64,000 nt of DNA from Streptococcus oralis (GTDB taxonomy: Bacteria; Bacillota; Bacilli; Lactobacillales; Streptococcaceae). Location of the stretch: positions 1,709,501 to 1,773,500 of the forward strand of contig NZ_CP046524.1 of NCBI RefSeq assembly GCF_021497945.1. The letters run 5' to 3'. The notes below the pieces were generated by a model that had not been told where the DNA came from, did no database searches, and saw only the letters and a program-made list of their open reading frames with translations. Positions 1 to 8,114 of this stretch are shown here, one piece after another. The position numbers were made by a program, and so were the translations under genes. Positions within the stretch are counted from its first letter, which is position 1. Every line of letters starts with the position of its first letter.

Positions 1-119
1 ACCGAAAGAGCCTCTATCCGAGCGTAGCGCCCTTCTAAGAAATCAATAGCAGGCAATTTACCTGTTGTGTGGCCAACCACAGCCTCACCAATCATCTGAC
101 CATATTCGTTTACTGGCAT
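1..119 (-). CDS. GNAT-type acetyltransferase, N-terminal fragment
   Basis: The first 39 codons of a minus-strand gene that runs off the left edge; the protein begins MPVNEYGQMIGEAVVGHTTG. A ribosome-binding AGGAGAAAG precedes the ATG. From memory it resembles the amino end of a GNAT acetyltransferase that lies next to leuS in pneumococci, in which this leader precedes the acetyl-CoA fold. No catalytic motif falls in the visible part, so the family assignment rests on recalled similarity only. Confidence 0.6.
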   Translation of the reverse strand, partial: MPVNEYGQMIGEAVVGHTTGKLPAIDFLEGRYARIEALS

Positions 120-166
120 AGCTTTCTCCTTTTTTCTGATTTTTTCTCAACTCCGGTTATATTATT

Positions 167-979
167 TTAATATCTGCTAATTTCAAATTTTTTATCAATT
201 TCATCTAACAGATTACTCGCATCTATCTGATTATTTATCTTCCCATCTTTTATATTTTGTCTGCAAATACTTAGAGCCGCAATTTGGTCTGCCTTATCAA
301 AAGATTCAAACATAATCCTCACTGCGTCACGAGGGCCTTCTCCCCCTTTTTGATCAACAGCTCCTAAAAATATGATAAGAACAGTTAATGTTTCATTTAG
401 GCAATTTTCATATAATTTAAGAGATTTTAAATATTGTTTAACCGGGGTTATACGATTCTGTATATAGAAGTTCACTAGAGCCTTATTCTGGATTGCAAAA
501 TTTATCACTGCAATATATTTTATTCCCTCTATTAATAAGTAAACAAAATAGATTACCAGAATTACAAAGAGTGTCGCCCACATTATAGTAATACTAAATT
601 GAACACTAGGACAAGTTTCATTAAGAGAAACTATTAAATTTTTACATCCAAAATAATGAGTAATGGATAAAAAATTCGTCACCATTAGCAGTGTCGCAAA
701 GGATTTTGTAAATAATAATTGATACCATTCAGACTGTTTTCTTATAATTTCATTTGGTGATATTCCAAAAATATTGCTTGATTTATCATTTGAAAAGCTA
801 AAGAAAGTAATAAAAACTGCAAAAAGAGTGTCTACAGTCAATGTTGGCTCTATAATCTTTATATCACTAGTTGATAGAAATGCCGTAGTATCAAAAGCAT
901 TACATAGAAAAAAAGTAAAAATTAGTGAGATTAAAACTATATGTTTGAAGATTTTAAACAAGATTGATTTCTTAATCAT
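167..979 (-). CDS. AT-rich orphan membrane protein (270 aa)
   Basis: Function not recognised. The protein has a hydrophobic N-terminus (about residues 8-28) and further hydrophobic stretches near 46-62, 88-106 and 130-152, then a polar C-terminal half of about 110 residues that is probably cytosolic. An AGAAGGA ribosome site lies just upstream of the ATG. The base composition is markedly more AT-rich than leuS or the GNAT gene on either side, which suggests recent acquisition. It follows the leuS terminator, so it probably has its own weak promoter in the short AT-rich gap (980-1008). No motif ties it to a toxin, immunity or transport family. Confidence 0.65.
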   Translation of the reverse strand: MIKKSILFKIFKHIVLISLIFTFFLCNAFDTTAFLSTSDIKIIEPTLTVDTLFAVFITFFSFSNDKSSNIFGISPNEIIRKQSEWYQLLFTKSFATLLMVTNFLSITHYFGCKNLIVSLNETCPSVQFSITIMWATLFVILVIYFVYLLIEGIKYIAVINFAIQNKALVNFYIQNRITPVKQYLKSLKLYENCLNETLTVLIIFLGAVDQKGGEGPRDAVRIMFESFDKADQIAALSICRQNIKDGKINNQIDASNLLDEIDKKFEISRY

Positions 980-1007
980 AATTCCTTCTTTTTATTAATA
1001 TTTTACA

Positions 1008-1041
1008 AAATCAACTCTAAAGAAGAAACTTTAGAGTTGAT
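1008..1041 (-). terminator. leuS rho-independent terminator
   Basis: A perfect 13-bp inverted repeat (ATCAACTCTAAAG with its complement) around a six-base loop, followed on the minus strand by TTTTG. It lies directly after the leuS stop codon and separates leuS from the AT-rich membrane gene. Confidence 0.85.
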
Positions 1042-1047
1042 AACTGC

Positions 1048-3549
1048 TTATTTCACAACGATATTAACCAATTTATTTGGTACACTAATCACCTTCACGA
1101 TTTCCTTACCGTCAATTTCTGCTTTAACTTTTTCATCTGCTAGAGCAATTTCTTGCAATTCTTCGCGTGACAGATCTTTAGCCACCATGAGTTTGGCACG
1201 AACTTTTCCTTTGATTTGGACAACGATTTCGATTTCGTCTTCAACCAATTTGCTTTCGTCCCATGTTGGCCAAGCTACATAAGAGATGGATTCACCTGTT
1301 GCAGCAACAGTTTGCCAGAGTTCTTCTGCCAAGTGAGGTGCAAATGGGGCAATCAATTGGATAAAGCCTTTGGCATAGTCCACATAGAGTTTGTCTTCCT
1401 TATTAGCAGCGTTGACAAAGACCATAAGTTGAGCAATGGCTGTGTTGAATTTCATAGACTCGATTTGCTCAGTGACAGCTTTGACTGTTTCATTGTAAAC
1501 CTTGTCAAGAGCACCATTATTTTCCGCAACAATTTCTTTACTTGTGATCAAACGGTATACACGGTCTAGGAATTTACGGCTTCCTTCCAAGCCTTCTTCA
1601 GACCAAGCGATGGAAGCATCGAGTGGCCCCATGAACATTTCATAAACACGAAGGGTATCAGCACCGTATTGTTCCACCACATCGTCTGGGTTAACAACGT
1701 TCTTGAGCGATTTAGACATCTTAGCTGGTGCTTGCTCCAACTCTTCTCCTGTTTCCACATGGAAGAAGGAACCGTCACGTTTTTCAACCTTGTCAGTCGC
1801 TACAAGAGCTCCACGGTGGTCACGGTAGCTTGTTCCCAAAATCATTCCTTGGTTAAAGAGTTTTTGGAATGGTTCCTTAGTCGGAACAACACCGAGGTCA
1901 TAGAGGAATTTGTGCCAGAAACGAGCATAAAGCAAGTGAAGAACGGCATGCTCTGCACCACCCACGTAGATATCTACTGGCAACCATTGTTTGAGGAGAT
2001 CCTCATCGGCCAATTTTTCTGTGTTATGTGGGTCGATATAGCGGAGGTAGTACCAGCTTGAACCTGCCCATTGTGGCATAGTGTTTGTTTCACGACGACC
2101 TTTGACACCATCTTCACGCGTCACTTCCAACCAGTCAGTCAAGTTAGCCAATGGGCTTTCACCAGTACCTGAAGGGCGGATGTCCTTGGTTACAGGCAAG
2201 ACAAGTGGCAATTCACTTTCAGGAACAGTCGTTGAAGTGCCATCTTCCCAATGAATAATTGGAATCGGCTCACCCCAGTAACGCTGACGGCTAAAGAGCC
2301 AGTCGCGGAGACGGTAGGTAACCTTCTCCTGACCACAGCCTTTTTCTTCCAACCAAGCCACAATCTTAGCAATCGCTTCTTCTTTGTTCAGTCCATCTAG
2401 GAAGCCTGAATTGACATGCAGACCATCTTCAGTATAAGCAGCTTCTGCTACATTTCCACCTTCAAGCACTTCTACGATTGGAAGACCAAACTGTTTAGCA
2501 AATTCCCAGTCACGTTGGTCATGGGCAGGCACGGCCATGACAGCACCTGTTCCATAGCTAGCAAGAACATAGTCTGCTATCCAGATTGGGATTTCCTTGC
2601 CATTGACAGGGTTGATGGCATAAGCACCAGTCCAAACCCCTGTTTTTTCTTTGGCAAGGTCAGTACGAGCCAAGTCTGACTTGAGGCTAGCTTGGTGTTT
2701 ATAGTCCGCAACTGCATCAGCTTGCTCTGGGCTTGTGATGACATCTACCAGTTCATGCTCAGGAGCTAAGACAGTGAAAGTCGCACCGAAAAGAGTGTCA
2801 GGACGAGTGGTAAAGACGGTGAATTCCTTGTCTGTTCCTTTCACTTTGAAGGTTACATTGGCACCAGTTGATTTCCCGATCCAGTTGCGTTGCATGTCCT
2901 TGATAGACTCTGGCCAATCAAGTTCATCCAAGTCATTGAGCAAGCGCTCCGCATAGGCAGTGATTTTGAGCATCCATTGGCGCATTGGTTTGCGGACAAC
3001 GGGGTAGCCTCCACGCTCAGAAGTTCCGTCAGGAAGGACTTCTTCGTTGGCGATGGCTGTTCCCAACTCTTCCACCCAGTTTACTGGCACTTCGGCTTCA
3101 TAGGCCAAGCCTTTTTCGTAAAGCTTAGTGAAAATCCATTGTGTCCACTTGTAGTAGTTTGGATCTGTTGTGTTGACTTCACGATCCCAGTCGTAAGAGA
3201 AGCCAAGCGCATTGATTTGGCGTTTGAAGTTAGCAATATTTTCCGCTGTAAATTCTGCTGGGTCATTCCCTGTATCCATAGCGTACTGCTCAGCTGGCAA
3301 ACCAAAAGCATCCCAGCCCATTGGGTGAAGGACATTGTAGCCTTGTGCACGTTTGTAACGGCTGAGAATATCCGTTGCTGTATAGCCTTCTGGGTGTCCT
3401 ACGTGCAATCCAGCTCCTGAAGGATATGGGAACATATCGAGAGCATAGAACTTCAGTTTCGAGGCATCTGTTCCTGTCTTAAATGTATGATGTTTCGCCC
3501 AGTAGCCCTGCCACTTAGGCTCAATTTCCTTATGATTGTAAAAACTCAT
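1048..3549 (-). CDS. leuS: Leucyl-tRNA synthetase
   Basis: Charges tRNA-Leu with leucine in the cytosol. The 833-residue length is normal for a bacterial class I LeuRS. The HIGH-type signature is HVGH at residues 49-52 and the KMSKS loop is at 610-614. Between them lies the CP1 editing domain, with sequence such as [11 protein letters not shown], a hallmark of LeuRS editing. The C-terminal anticodon-binding and small terminal domains are complete (ends KLVNIVVK). A -10 TATAAT is at 3578-3583 upstream and a strong terminator lies downstream, so it appears monocistronic. No T-box leader is visible in the short upstream gap. Confidence 0.98.
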   Translation of the reverse strand: MSFYNHKEIEPKWQGYWAKHHTFKTGTDASKLKFYALDMFPYPSGAGLHVGHPEGYTATDILSRYKRAQGYNVLHPMGWDAFGLPAEQYAMDTGNDPAEFTAENIANFKRQINALGFSYDWDREVNTTDPNYYKWTQWIFTKLYEKGLAYEAEVPVNWVEELGTAIANEEVLPDGTSERGGYPVVRKPMRQWMLKITAYAERLLNDLDELDWPESIKDMQRNWIGKSTGANVTFKVKGTDKEFTVFTTRPDTLFGATFTVLAPEHELVDVITSPEQADAVADYKHQASLKSDLARTDLAKEKTGVWTGAYAINPVNGKEIPIWIADYVLASYGTGAVMAVPAHDQRDWEFAKQFGLPIVEVLEGGNVAEAAYTEDGLHVNSGFLDGLNKEEAIAKIVAWLEEKGCGQEKVTYRLRDWLFSRQRYWGEPIPIIHWEDGTSTTVPESELPLVLPVTKDIRPSGTGESPLANLTDWLEVTREDGVKGRRETNTMPQWAGSSWYYLRYIDPHNTEKLADEDLLKQWLPVDIYVGGAEHAVLHLLYARFWHKFLYDLGVVPTKEPFQKLFNQGMILGTSYRDHRGALVATDKVEKRDGSFFHVETGEELEQAPAKMSKSLKNVVNPDDVVEQYGADTLRVYEMFMGPLDASIAWSEEGLEGSRKFLDRVYRLITSKEIVAENNGALDKVYNETVKAVTEQIESMKFNTAIAQLMVFVNAANKEDKLYVDYAKGFIQLIAPFAPHLAEELWQTVAATGESISYVAWPTWDESKLVEDEIEIVVQIKGKVRAKLMVAKDLSREELQEIALADEKVKAEIDGKEIVKVISVPNKLVNIVVK

Positions 3550-3577
3550 GCTATTTCTCCAATTTTATGATGTTACT

Positions 3578-3583
3578 ATTATA
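3578..3583 (-). promoter_or_regulatory. leuS -10 element
   Basis: TATAAT on the minus strand about 30 bases before the leuS ATG. No good -35 hexamer is obvious at 17 bp. The 3584-3680 stretch holds nothing else I recognise. Confidence 0.5.
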
Positions 3584-3673
3584 CCATTTTTGGGGGAATT
3601 TGAAAGATGAGAAATGTTCTTTTAGACTTGGATAACAAGAAATACTGAGTCGCAAATCCAACTTATTTAACAG

Positions 3674-3702
3674 GAAAAAAATTAGCTCCCACTTGGAGCT
3701 AA
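3674..3702 (-). terminator. Terminator after the phosphoglycerate-mutase gene
   Basis: On the minus strand, TTAGCTCC-AAGT-GGGAGCTAA is followed by TTTTTTT. This is a typical rho-independent terminator a few bases past the stop codon at 3709. Confidence 0.85.
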
Positions 3703-3708
3703 CTTCTA

Positions 3709-4401
3709 TTAACTATTTGTCTTTTCCATCTTCTCACGCCCTAGTTCCCGGTAACTACGGTCACCAACAACTTCTACACTAAACTGGCCATCCTCATATT
3801 CAAGAATCGTCACGCTACCATTATCTAGACCATGCGGATGCATGCCATTGATCAGATAAACAATGGTCCCAATGGTCATTCCATGGCTTACGACGAGAGC
3901 ATTGCCCCCACCTTGTTCTTCCATTTCTTTGGCAATCGCTTCAAAGCCTTCTTTGATTCGACTACTGAGTTTTTCCCAACCTTCAGCCCAGCCTGCAGTA
4001 TCAACCTCAACTAGACCTTCTGCTAGCTCTGCATAGGACAACTGATGAACATGGTCTACATTGAAAATTCTTGGAATCAAGCCCATAAAGAGGTCCCCAT
4101 CATAGGCCCCATCAAAACTGCCAAAACACCATTCTCTGATGCGCTTGTCCATTCGGTAAGGGATTTTCCCCTGCATGCCAAGTTCTTCTAGGATAATTCC
4201 CATGGTTTGAATAGTACGCCCTGAATCACTGGAATAAGCGCGGTCAAACCGCAAACCAGACTCTCTCAAGCCAATTCCCAGTTCATGGATTCCTAACTCA
4301 CCTTCTGCGGTTAGAGGCGTATCACTCCATCCTTGAGCACGTCCAATCGTGTTAAACATCGTTTTCCCATGACGAACCAAATACAATCTTACTTTAGACA
4401 T
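3709..4401 (-). CDS. Histidine phosphatase / phosphoglycerate mutase family protein
   Basis: The 230-residue cytosolic protein opens with LYLVRHGKTMFN. This is the RHG signature (R10, H11, G12) of the cofactor-dependent phosphoglycerate mutase / histidine phosphatase superfamily, in which H11 is the phospho-acceptor. A second conserved histidine is in VVSHGMTIG near residue 170. The length fits stand-alone phosphatases (GpmB/CobC-like) rather than the glycolytic enzyme, so the substrate is uncertain. It lies between its own terminator and the csRNA-like gene, with only a short upstream gap. Confidence 0.85.
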   Translation of the reverse strand: MSKVRLYLVRHGKTMFNTIGRAQGWSDTPLTAEGELGIHELGIGLRESGLRFDRAYSSDSGRTIQTMGIILEELGMQGKIPYRMDKRIREWCFGSFDGAYDGDLFMGLIPRIFNVDHVHQLSYAELAEGLVEVDTAGWAEGWEKLSSRIKEGFEAIAKEMEEQGGGNALVVSHGMTIGTIVYLINGMHPHGLDNGSVTILEYEDGQFSVEVVGDRSYRELGREKMEKTNS

Positions 4402-4486
4402 TTTCTATCCTCCATTTTCTTCTATTATATCATGGATCAAAGAAATATTCGGCTTTCAAAAGCAAAGCCAACATTTGTAAATTATC

Positions 4487-4582
4487 CAAAAGAAAAGCTA
4501 CCCTCATGGTAGCTTCCCTAGGAGATTATTATGAAAAAGTTTAGGATTTCTATTAAATAAAGTTAGGAGGTCTTTATTTAAT
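4487..4582 (-). ncRNA. CiaR-regulated csRNA-like small RNA
   Basis: No ORF of note lies here, but the elements of a streptococcal cia-dependent small RNA gene are in order on the minus strand. First come two TTTAAG repeats spaced by five bases (4605-4621), then a -10 TATACT at 4589-4594. An RNA of about 95 nt follows, containing CCTCCTAACT and ATAATAATCTCCTAG segments complementary to ribosome-binding sites. It ends in a GAAGCTACC-ATGA-GGTAGCTT hairpin with TTTTCTTTT. Length and architecture match the pneumococcal ccn family (about 90-150 nt). By base pairing it would block translation of target mRNAs. Which of ccnA-E it corresponds to cannot be told by eye. Confidence 0.82.
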
Positions 4583-4588
4583 GATTAT

Positions 4589-4621
4589 AGTATACACAGT
4601 CATCCTTAAACTCAACTTAAA
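4589..4621 (-). promoter_or_regulatory. CiaR binding repeat and promoter of the csRNA
   Basis: The direct repeat TTTAAG-N5-TTTAAG (complement at 4605-4610 and 4616-4621) is the published CiaR site. It ends ten bases before the -10 TATACT, the usual placement for CiaR-activated promoters. Confidence 0.82.
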
Positions 4622-4636
4622 TCTTCTCACTTTTTA

Positions 4637-5974
4637 TTAATTTTTAAAACTATGAATTGGTGCAGGAATTTGGCCACCGCGAGAGATGAAATCAACAGAC
4701 GAAGCCCCGTTAACCTTCATAACTGGAGCTGTCCCTAGCAAGCCACCAAACTCAATCATATCGCCTTCTTTGCCCTTTGGAATAATACGAACAGCTGTCG
4801 TTTTCATGTTAATAACACCAATTGCCGCCTCATCCGCAATCATAGCCGCAATGGTTTCAGCAGGCGTATCTTCCGGAATGGCAATCATATCCAGTCCGAC
4901 AGAACAGATAGCTGTCATGGCTTCTAGTTTCTCTAAATTCAGAGAGCCATTTTGCACCGCAGCAATCATCCCCTCATCTTCAGAAACGGGGATAAAAGCA
5001 CCTGACAAGCCACCGACTTGGTTACAAGCCATCACTCCGCCCTTCTTAACTTGGTCATTCAAAAGAGCGAGGGCAGCCGTCGTCCCATGCGTACCAACTG
5101 TTTCTAGGCCCATTTCCTCAAGGACACGAGCCACAGAATCGCCAACCGCAGGTGTTGGCGCCAAGCTTAGGTCTACAATTCCAAAGTCAACACCCAGTCT
5201 CTCGCTGGCCATCTGACCAACTAGCTGACCAATACGAGTAATCTTGAAGGCCGTTTTCTTGACCGTCTCAGCTACTACATCAAAGCTCTGTCCACGAACC
5301 TTTTCCAAGGCACGCTTCACCACACCAGGACCCGAAACCCCGACATTAATGATAACATCTGCTTCGCCAACACCATGAAAGGCCCCTGCCATAAAAGGAT
5401 TGTCCTCAACAGCATTAGCAAATACGACCAACTTGGCCGCACCCATATCTGATAGCGCAGCTGTTTCCTTGATGATGCGTCCCATATCTGCAACTGCAGT
5501 CATATTGATGCCTGACTTGGTTGAGCCGATATTGACAGACGAACAGACCTTGTCCGTCTCAGCTAGAGCTCGTGGGATAGAATTGATGAGAATCTCATCT
5601 CCTTTTTGATAGCCCTTTTGTACCAAGGCCGAAAAACCACCAATAAAGTCAACACCAATCTCCTTGGCAGCCTTGTCGAGAGCCTTAGCCAAAACAACGT
5701 AGTCCGTCGCGTCAGTCGCTGCTCCAATCAATGAAATCGGAGTCACCGATACCCGTTTATTAACAATAGGAATCCCTAGTTCCGCAGCAATTTCATCTCC
5801 CACAGCCACTAGATTTGCCGCTTTAGTAGTGATTTTTTGGTAAATCTTTTCAGCAGCACGATTGATATCTGGATCAATACAGTCCAAAAGGGAAATGCCC
5901 ATGGTGATAGTTCTAATATCGAAATTCTGCTCTTCGATCATGGCAATGGTTTCCGTAACTTGTCTAATATCCAT
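4637..5974 (-). CDS. UPF0210 / DUF711 (PFL-like) family protein
   Basis: A 445-residue soluble protein starting [20 protein letters not shown]. It is rich in glycine/alanine turns and reads as the conserved UPF0210/DUF711 family, which is structurally related to pyruvate formate-lyase-type barrels. Length is normal for the family. It has no glycyl-radical motif, and its biochemical role is unknown. It lies 9 bases downstream of the ACT-domain gene, the same pairing seen in other Firmicutes. That implies cotranscription and a shared, perhaps amino-acid-sensing, function. Confidence 0.9.
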   Translation of the reverse strand: MDIRQVTETIAMIEEQNFDIRTITMGISLLDCIDPDINRAAEKIYQKITTKAANLVAVGDEIAAELGIPIVNKRVSVTPISLIGAATDATDYVVLAKALDKAAKEIGVDFIGGFSALVQKGYQKGDEILINSIPRALAETDKVCSSVNIGSTKSGINMTAVADMGRIIKETAALSDMGAAKLVVFANAVEDNPFMAGAFHGVGEADVIINVGVSGPGVVKRALEKVRGQSFDVVAETVKKTAFKITRIGQLVGQMASERLGVDFGIVDLSLAPTPAVGDSVARVLEEMGLETVGTHGTTAALALLNDQVKKGGVMACNQVGGLSGAFIPVSEDEGMIAAVQNGSLNLEKLEAMTAICSVGLDMIAIPEDTPAETIAAMIADEAAIGVINMKTTAVRIIPKGKEGDMIEFGGLLGTAPVMKVNGASSVDFISRGGQIPAPIHSFKN

Positions 5975-5983
5975 AGCTACCTC

Positions 5984-6250
5984 CTAGATATTGTACATAG
6001 CATCAAAAATCGCTGCACTTTGAATATTGATTTTGACATTCAAGGTCTGACCGAAAGTTTCAAACTCATTTCTGAGAGAGGTAAAATCTTGTTTTTCATC
6101 ACTTGATACGACTGCCATCATGGTGAAATACTCATCCAGTACTGTTTGAGAAATATCATCAATATTCAAACCCAACTCTGCAATCTTAGTAGACACGCCT
6201 GCAACAATACCAGCCTTGTCCTTGCCAACCACTGTAATAATAGCCTTCAT
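5984..6250 (-). CDS. ACT-domain protein (UPF0237)
   Basis: An 88-residue protein that is essentially one ACT ligand-binding domain (MKAIITVVGKDKAGIVAGV...). ACT domains bind amino acids and related small ligands and usually act as dimers. It is the first gene of a two-gene unit with the DUF711 gene. Its promoter (-10 TATACT at 6312-6317) lies just beyond the terminator in the left direct repeat, so the truncated rplQ copy and the pilus island lie immediately upstream of this operon. Confidence 0.9.
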   Translation of the reverse strand: MKAIITVVGKDKAGIVAGVSTKIAELGLNIDDISQTVLDEYFTMMAVVSSDEKQDFTSLRNEFETFGQTLNVKINIQSAAIFDAMYNI

Positions 6251-6311
6251 CCTTATACCCCATTTCTACGATTATTAGAAAACCTGAACGTTTTTGATTT
6301 TCTTTTTCCTT

Positions 6312-6317
6312 AGTATA
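6312..6317 (-). promoter_or_regulatory. -10 element of the ACT/DUF711 operon
   Basis: TGCTATACT, an extended -10, about 60 bases before the ACT-gene ATG. It lies just outside the left edge of the 440-bp repeat (6339), so the copy of the repeat does not include this promoter. Confidence 0.6.
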
Positions 6318-6345
6318 GCATATTTCCGTAGAAAATACTAAAAAA

Positions 6346-6396
6346 CGCCTGCTTACGAAGTTGTTCTTAAACAAAAAACAATTTCGTAAACAAGCG
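6346..6396 (-). terminator. Terminator, left copy
   Basis: On the minus strand, CGCTTGTTTACGAA pairs with TTCGTAAGCAGGCG, followed by TTTTTT. It duplicates the alpha-operon terminator at 17531-17582. Confidence 0.85.
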
Positions 6397-6407
6397 TCTA
6401 CCCTATC

Positions 6408-6492
6408 AAATGATGATGAGTGTTCCCGCCAGGACCGAAGTCCCAGCGGTAGACCAGAGCTAGACTAAGAGCACAAGACTCCATCATCATAA
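6408..6492 (-). ncRNA. L17 downstream element (L17DE), left copy
   Basis: A structured RNA following the (truncated) L17 gene. An outer stem ATGATGATG/CATCATCAT encloses a long UUCG-capped hairpin at 6426-6449 (CCGCTGGGAC-TTCG-GTCCTGGCGG). Position and fold match the Rfam L17 downstream element motif of Lactobacillales, whose function is unknown. Here it has been copied together with the rplQ 3' end. Confidence 0.75.
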
Positions 6493-6513
6493 CACTCAAC
6501 AAAATTGATGATT

Positions 6514-6778
6514 TTATACTAATTCGATGATCGCCATTGGCGCAGCATCCCCACGGCGTGGTTCAGTTTTAAGGATACGAGTGTATCCACCGTTACGTTC
6601 AGCATAACGAGGTGCGATTTCTGAGAACAATTTTTGAAGTGCTGTAGTAGAAGTGTACTTATCAGTTGCTTCATCATAGTTTTCAGATGCGATTTCATTA
6701 CGTACGAAAGCAGCTGCTTGACGACGTGCATGCAAATCACCACGTTTACCTAGAGTAATCATTTTTTCAACAGTTTTA
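6514..6778 (-). pseudogene. rplQ: Truncated rplQ copy (codons 42-128 of L17)
   Basis: Encodes the last 87 residues of ribosomal protein L17 in frame with the normal stop, but it lacks the first 41 residues and any L17 translation start. Sequence diverges from the complete copy (17700-18086) at 6779. An internal ATG (Met47 of the full protein) could start an 82-residue peptide, but no good ribosome site precedes it. It is a by-product of the duplication that flanks the pilus island. Confidence 0.93.
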
Positions 6779-7320
6779 TTCTTGCTATTGCGCTAGCATC
6801 TATTATTTTCCGAACGATTGAACTTATCTGCAAGCAAACAGAAATTGTCAGCTTTAAAGATTCTCTTCGTGGCTTTCAAAGTGATTTGATCGGAAAGATC
6901 TTTGTAACAGTTCTTGTTAAATCATTATTACTTTTTCTATGGGGTCTAATATGGGCGCTGTCCATTATGACTTTCACCTTCGGGGTATTAATCTATGTAC
7001 TGATGTGGTACATCGTAGTAGCTAATGGAGGAATTGAACACTGGGGTAGAATAGTTAGTGAATCTTTTGAGCAGCTCCCTAATGCATTTAATAATGAGTA
7101 CCTGCTAAACAACGGGTTGATCACCGTAGCAATCATTGCAATCATTGTTAGTATTCCCCTCGGTATCATTGGACTATCTATCTACCTGCCTAAATATTAT
7201 GCTTATTCTCAAACAGAGTAGGTTCTTTACGATCAGATTACTGAGAGACGTTATGCAAGGCCGCTTGGAGTTATTCGCGAGAGTAAATCATTGATGAAAG
7301 GCTACAAGTGGAAACGTTTC
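6779..7320 (+). pseudogene. DUF975-like membrane protein remnant
   Basis: The plus strand is open from the repeat junction (6779) and reads [20 protein letters not shown] and onward, with hydrophobic segments at about 6897-6990 and 7117-7185. It reaches YAYSQTE, then an in-frame TAG at 7219, and the same frame continues VLYDQITERRYARPLGVIRE and SKSLMKGYKWKRF to a second stop. That continuation matches what I know of DUF975 multi-pass proteins. The 5' end is missing, there is an internal nonsense codon, and the 3' end is fused into the kinase fragment. A TTG at 6886 could start the larger piece, but a working protein is unlikely. Confidence 0.72.
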
Positions 7321-7491
7321 TGTTAGAAAAATAGATAAGTTATCTGGTTCCACCTTTTCCTTTAGCATCTCACGTCGGACAAGATCCTGTGAAATCACAA
7401 GCATCCCACGACCAAAATGATTTTGTAATTTTTTAGCTAGGCTGGTTTTCCCAGAGTCGGAATTACCCCGAATGATGACTAGTTGCGCCAT
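7288..7491 (-). pseudogene. P-loop kinase, 3'-truncated
   Basis: Starts MAQLVIIRGNSDSGKTSLAK with an intact Walker A (GNSDSGKTS) and keeps kinase-like sequence to about EPDNLSI. It then runs out of homology after roughly 57 residues and stops at 67. Related small ATPases/kinases are about 170-190 residues, so about two thirds is gone. The ATG overlaps the stop of the CoA-binding gene (TAATG), showing the two were translationally coupled. The 3' break coincides with the DUF975 remnant at about 7314-7325. Confidence 0.75.
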
Positions 7492-7934
7492 TAGTCAATC
7501 TCCTTCACCAAACGATTGTACTCGCGCTTGATACAACGGTTCATGACGATATGATTGCGACCTGCCACCCGCAAAATTTCTTCCGCTTCTTGACTTTGAA
7601 GTCCCAGCTGCGCCCAAAAAATCTTGGCATCCGTCTCAATAAAATCACGCGCCACATCCGGCAAAAATTCGCTTCGCCGAAAAACATTGACAATATCCAC
7701 GGAAATAGGAATATCCTGCAAACGCGCATAAGCCGTCTCGCCCAAAATCTTTTGACCCGCTAACTTAGAATTGACCGGAATGATCTGATAACCCAGTCCC
7801 TGCATGATCTTTGAAATACGATTGCTAGTCGTTTCCTCACGGTCAGAAAGTCCGACAACTGCAATCACTTTGCTCATCTCCAAATAGGTCTGAATCATGT
7901 AATCACTAGGATTTTGAAATCGTACATAAAACAC
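7491..7934 (-). CDS. CoA-binding domain protein (COG1832-type)
   Basis: A 147-residue soluble Rossmann-fold protein. It contains KVIAVVGLSDREETTSNRI near residues 22-40, the nucleotide-binding loop of the YccU-like CoA-binding family, and FWAQLGLQ further on. Family members are about 135-145 residues and of unsettled function. The start is GTG at 7934, which keeps the family's FQNPSD leader. It is preceded by a -10 TATACT (7956-7961). It lies inside the pilus island, head to head with the sortase operon. Confidence 0.82.
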   Translation of the reverse strand: MFYVRFQNPSDYMIQTYLEMSKVIAVVGLSDREETTSNRISKIMQGLGYQIIPVNSKLAGQKILGETAYARLQDIPISVDIVNVFRRSEFLPDVARDFIETDAKIFWAQLGLQSQEAEEILRVAGRNHIVMNRCIKREYNRLVKEID

Positions 7935-7955
7935 CTCACTTATTTCCTTATGACC

Positions 7956-7961
7956 AGTATA
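7956..7961 (-). promoter_or_regulatory. -10 of the CoA-binding gene
   Basis: TGCTATACT (extended -10) about 22 bases ahead of the GTG start on the minus strand. It is divergent from the sortase promoter. Confidence 0.5.
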
Positions 7962-8041
7962 GCATTTTTTGAAAAAGGAGGTAAAGATTGGAGCCGGTTT
8001 TTTTTTAGTAACGAATCAGCAAATAGAACCGCCAATTATGT

Positions 8042-8074
8042 TATAATGGTTAGGTAAATAAAAATATAACCATT
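8042..8074 (+). promoter_or_regulatory. Sortase operon promoter with overlapping inverted repeat
   Basis: A plus-strand extended -10 (TGTTATAAT; hexamer 8042-8047) without a clear -35, 68 bases before the first sortase ATG. An inverted repeat AATGGTTA (8045-8052) / TAACCATT (8067-8074) overlaps the -10 and the start site. It could be an operator or a 5' hairpin. No regulator gene is seen in the island. Confidence 0.45.
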
Positions 8075-8114
8075 TTATTAATGACAGAAATATCGCTAAC
8101 ATCAAAGGATTATA

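Larger units (their letters stand above)
6339..6778. repeat. Left copy of the 440-bp rplQ-3'/L17DE direct repeat
   Basis: Near-identical to 17524-17964 in the same orientation. I count four differences: one extra A in an A-run of the right copy, C/T in the RNA stem, G/A and A/T within rplQ. The copy contains codons 42-128 of rplQ, the L17 downstream element and the terminator. It ends abruptly at 6778, where the right copy continues into rplQ but the left runs into unrelated DUF975-like sequence. Confidence 0.95.

Noticed and set aside
774..998. Plus-strand 74-codon frame opposite the AT-rich membrane gene
   Set aside because: It is antisense to a longer, better supported gene and has no ribosome site.
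4531..4560. Plus-strand nine-codon ORF (MKKFRISIK) with a ribosome-like AGGAG
   Set aside because: It is the antisense of the csRNA; the AGGAG is the complement of the RNA's anti-Shine-Dalgarno segment.
6514..6759. 82-residue reading frame starting at Met47 of the truncated rplQ as an independent gene
   Set aside because: It has no ribosome site or own promoter and is identical to the L17 C-terminus; it is a duplicated fragment.
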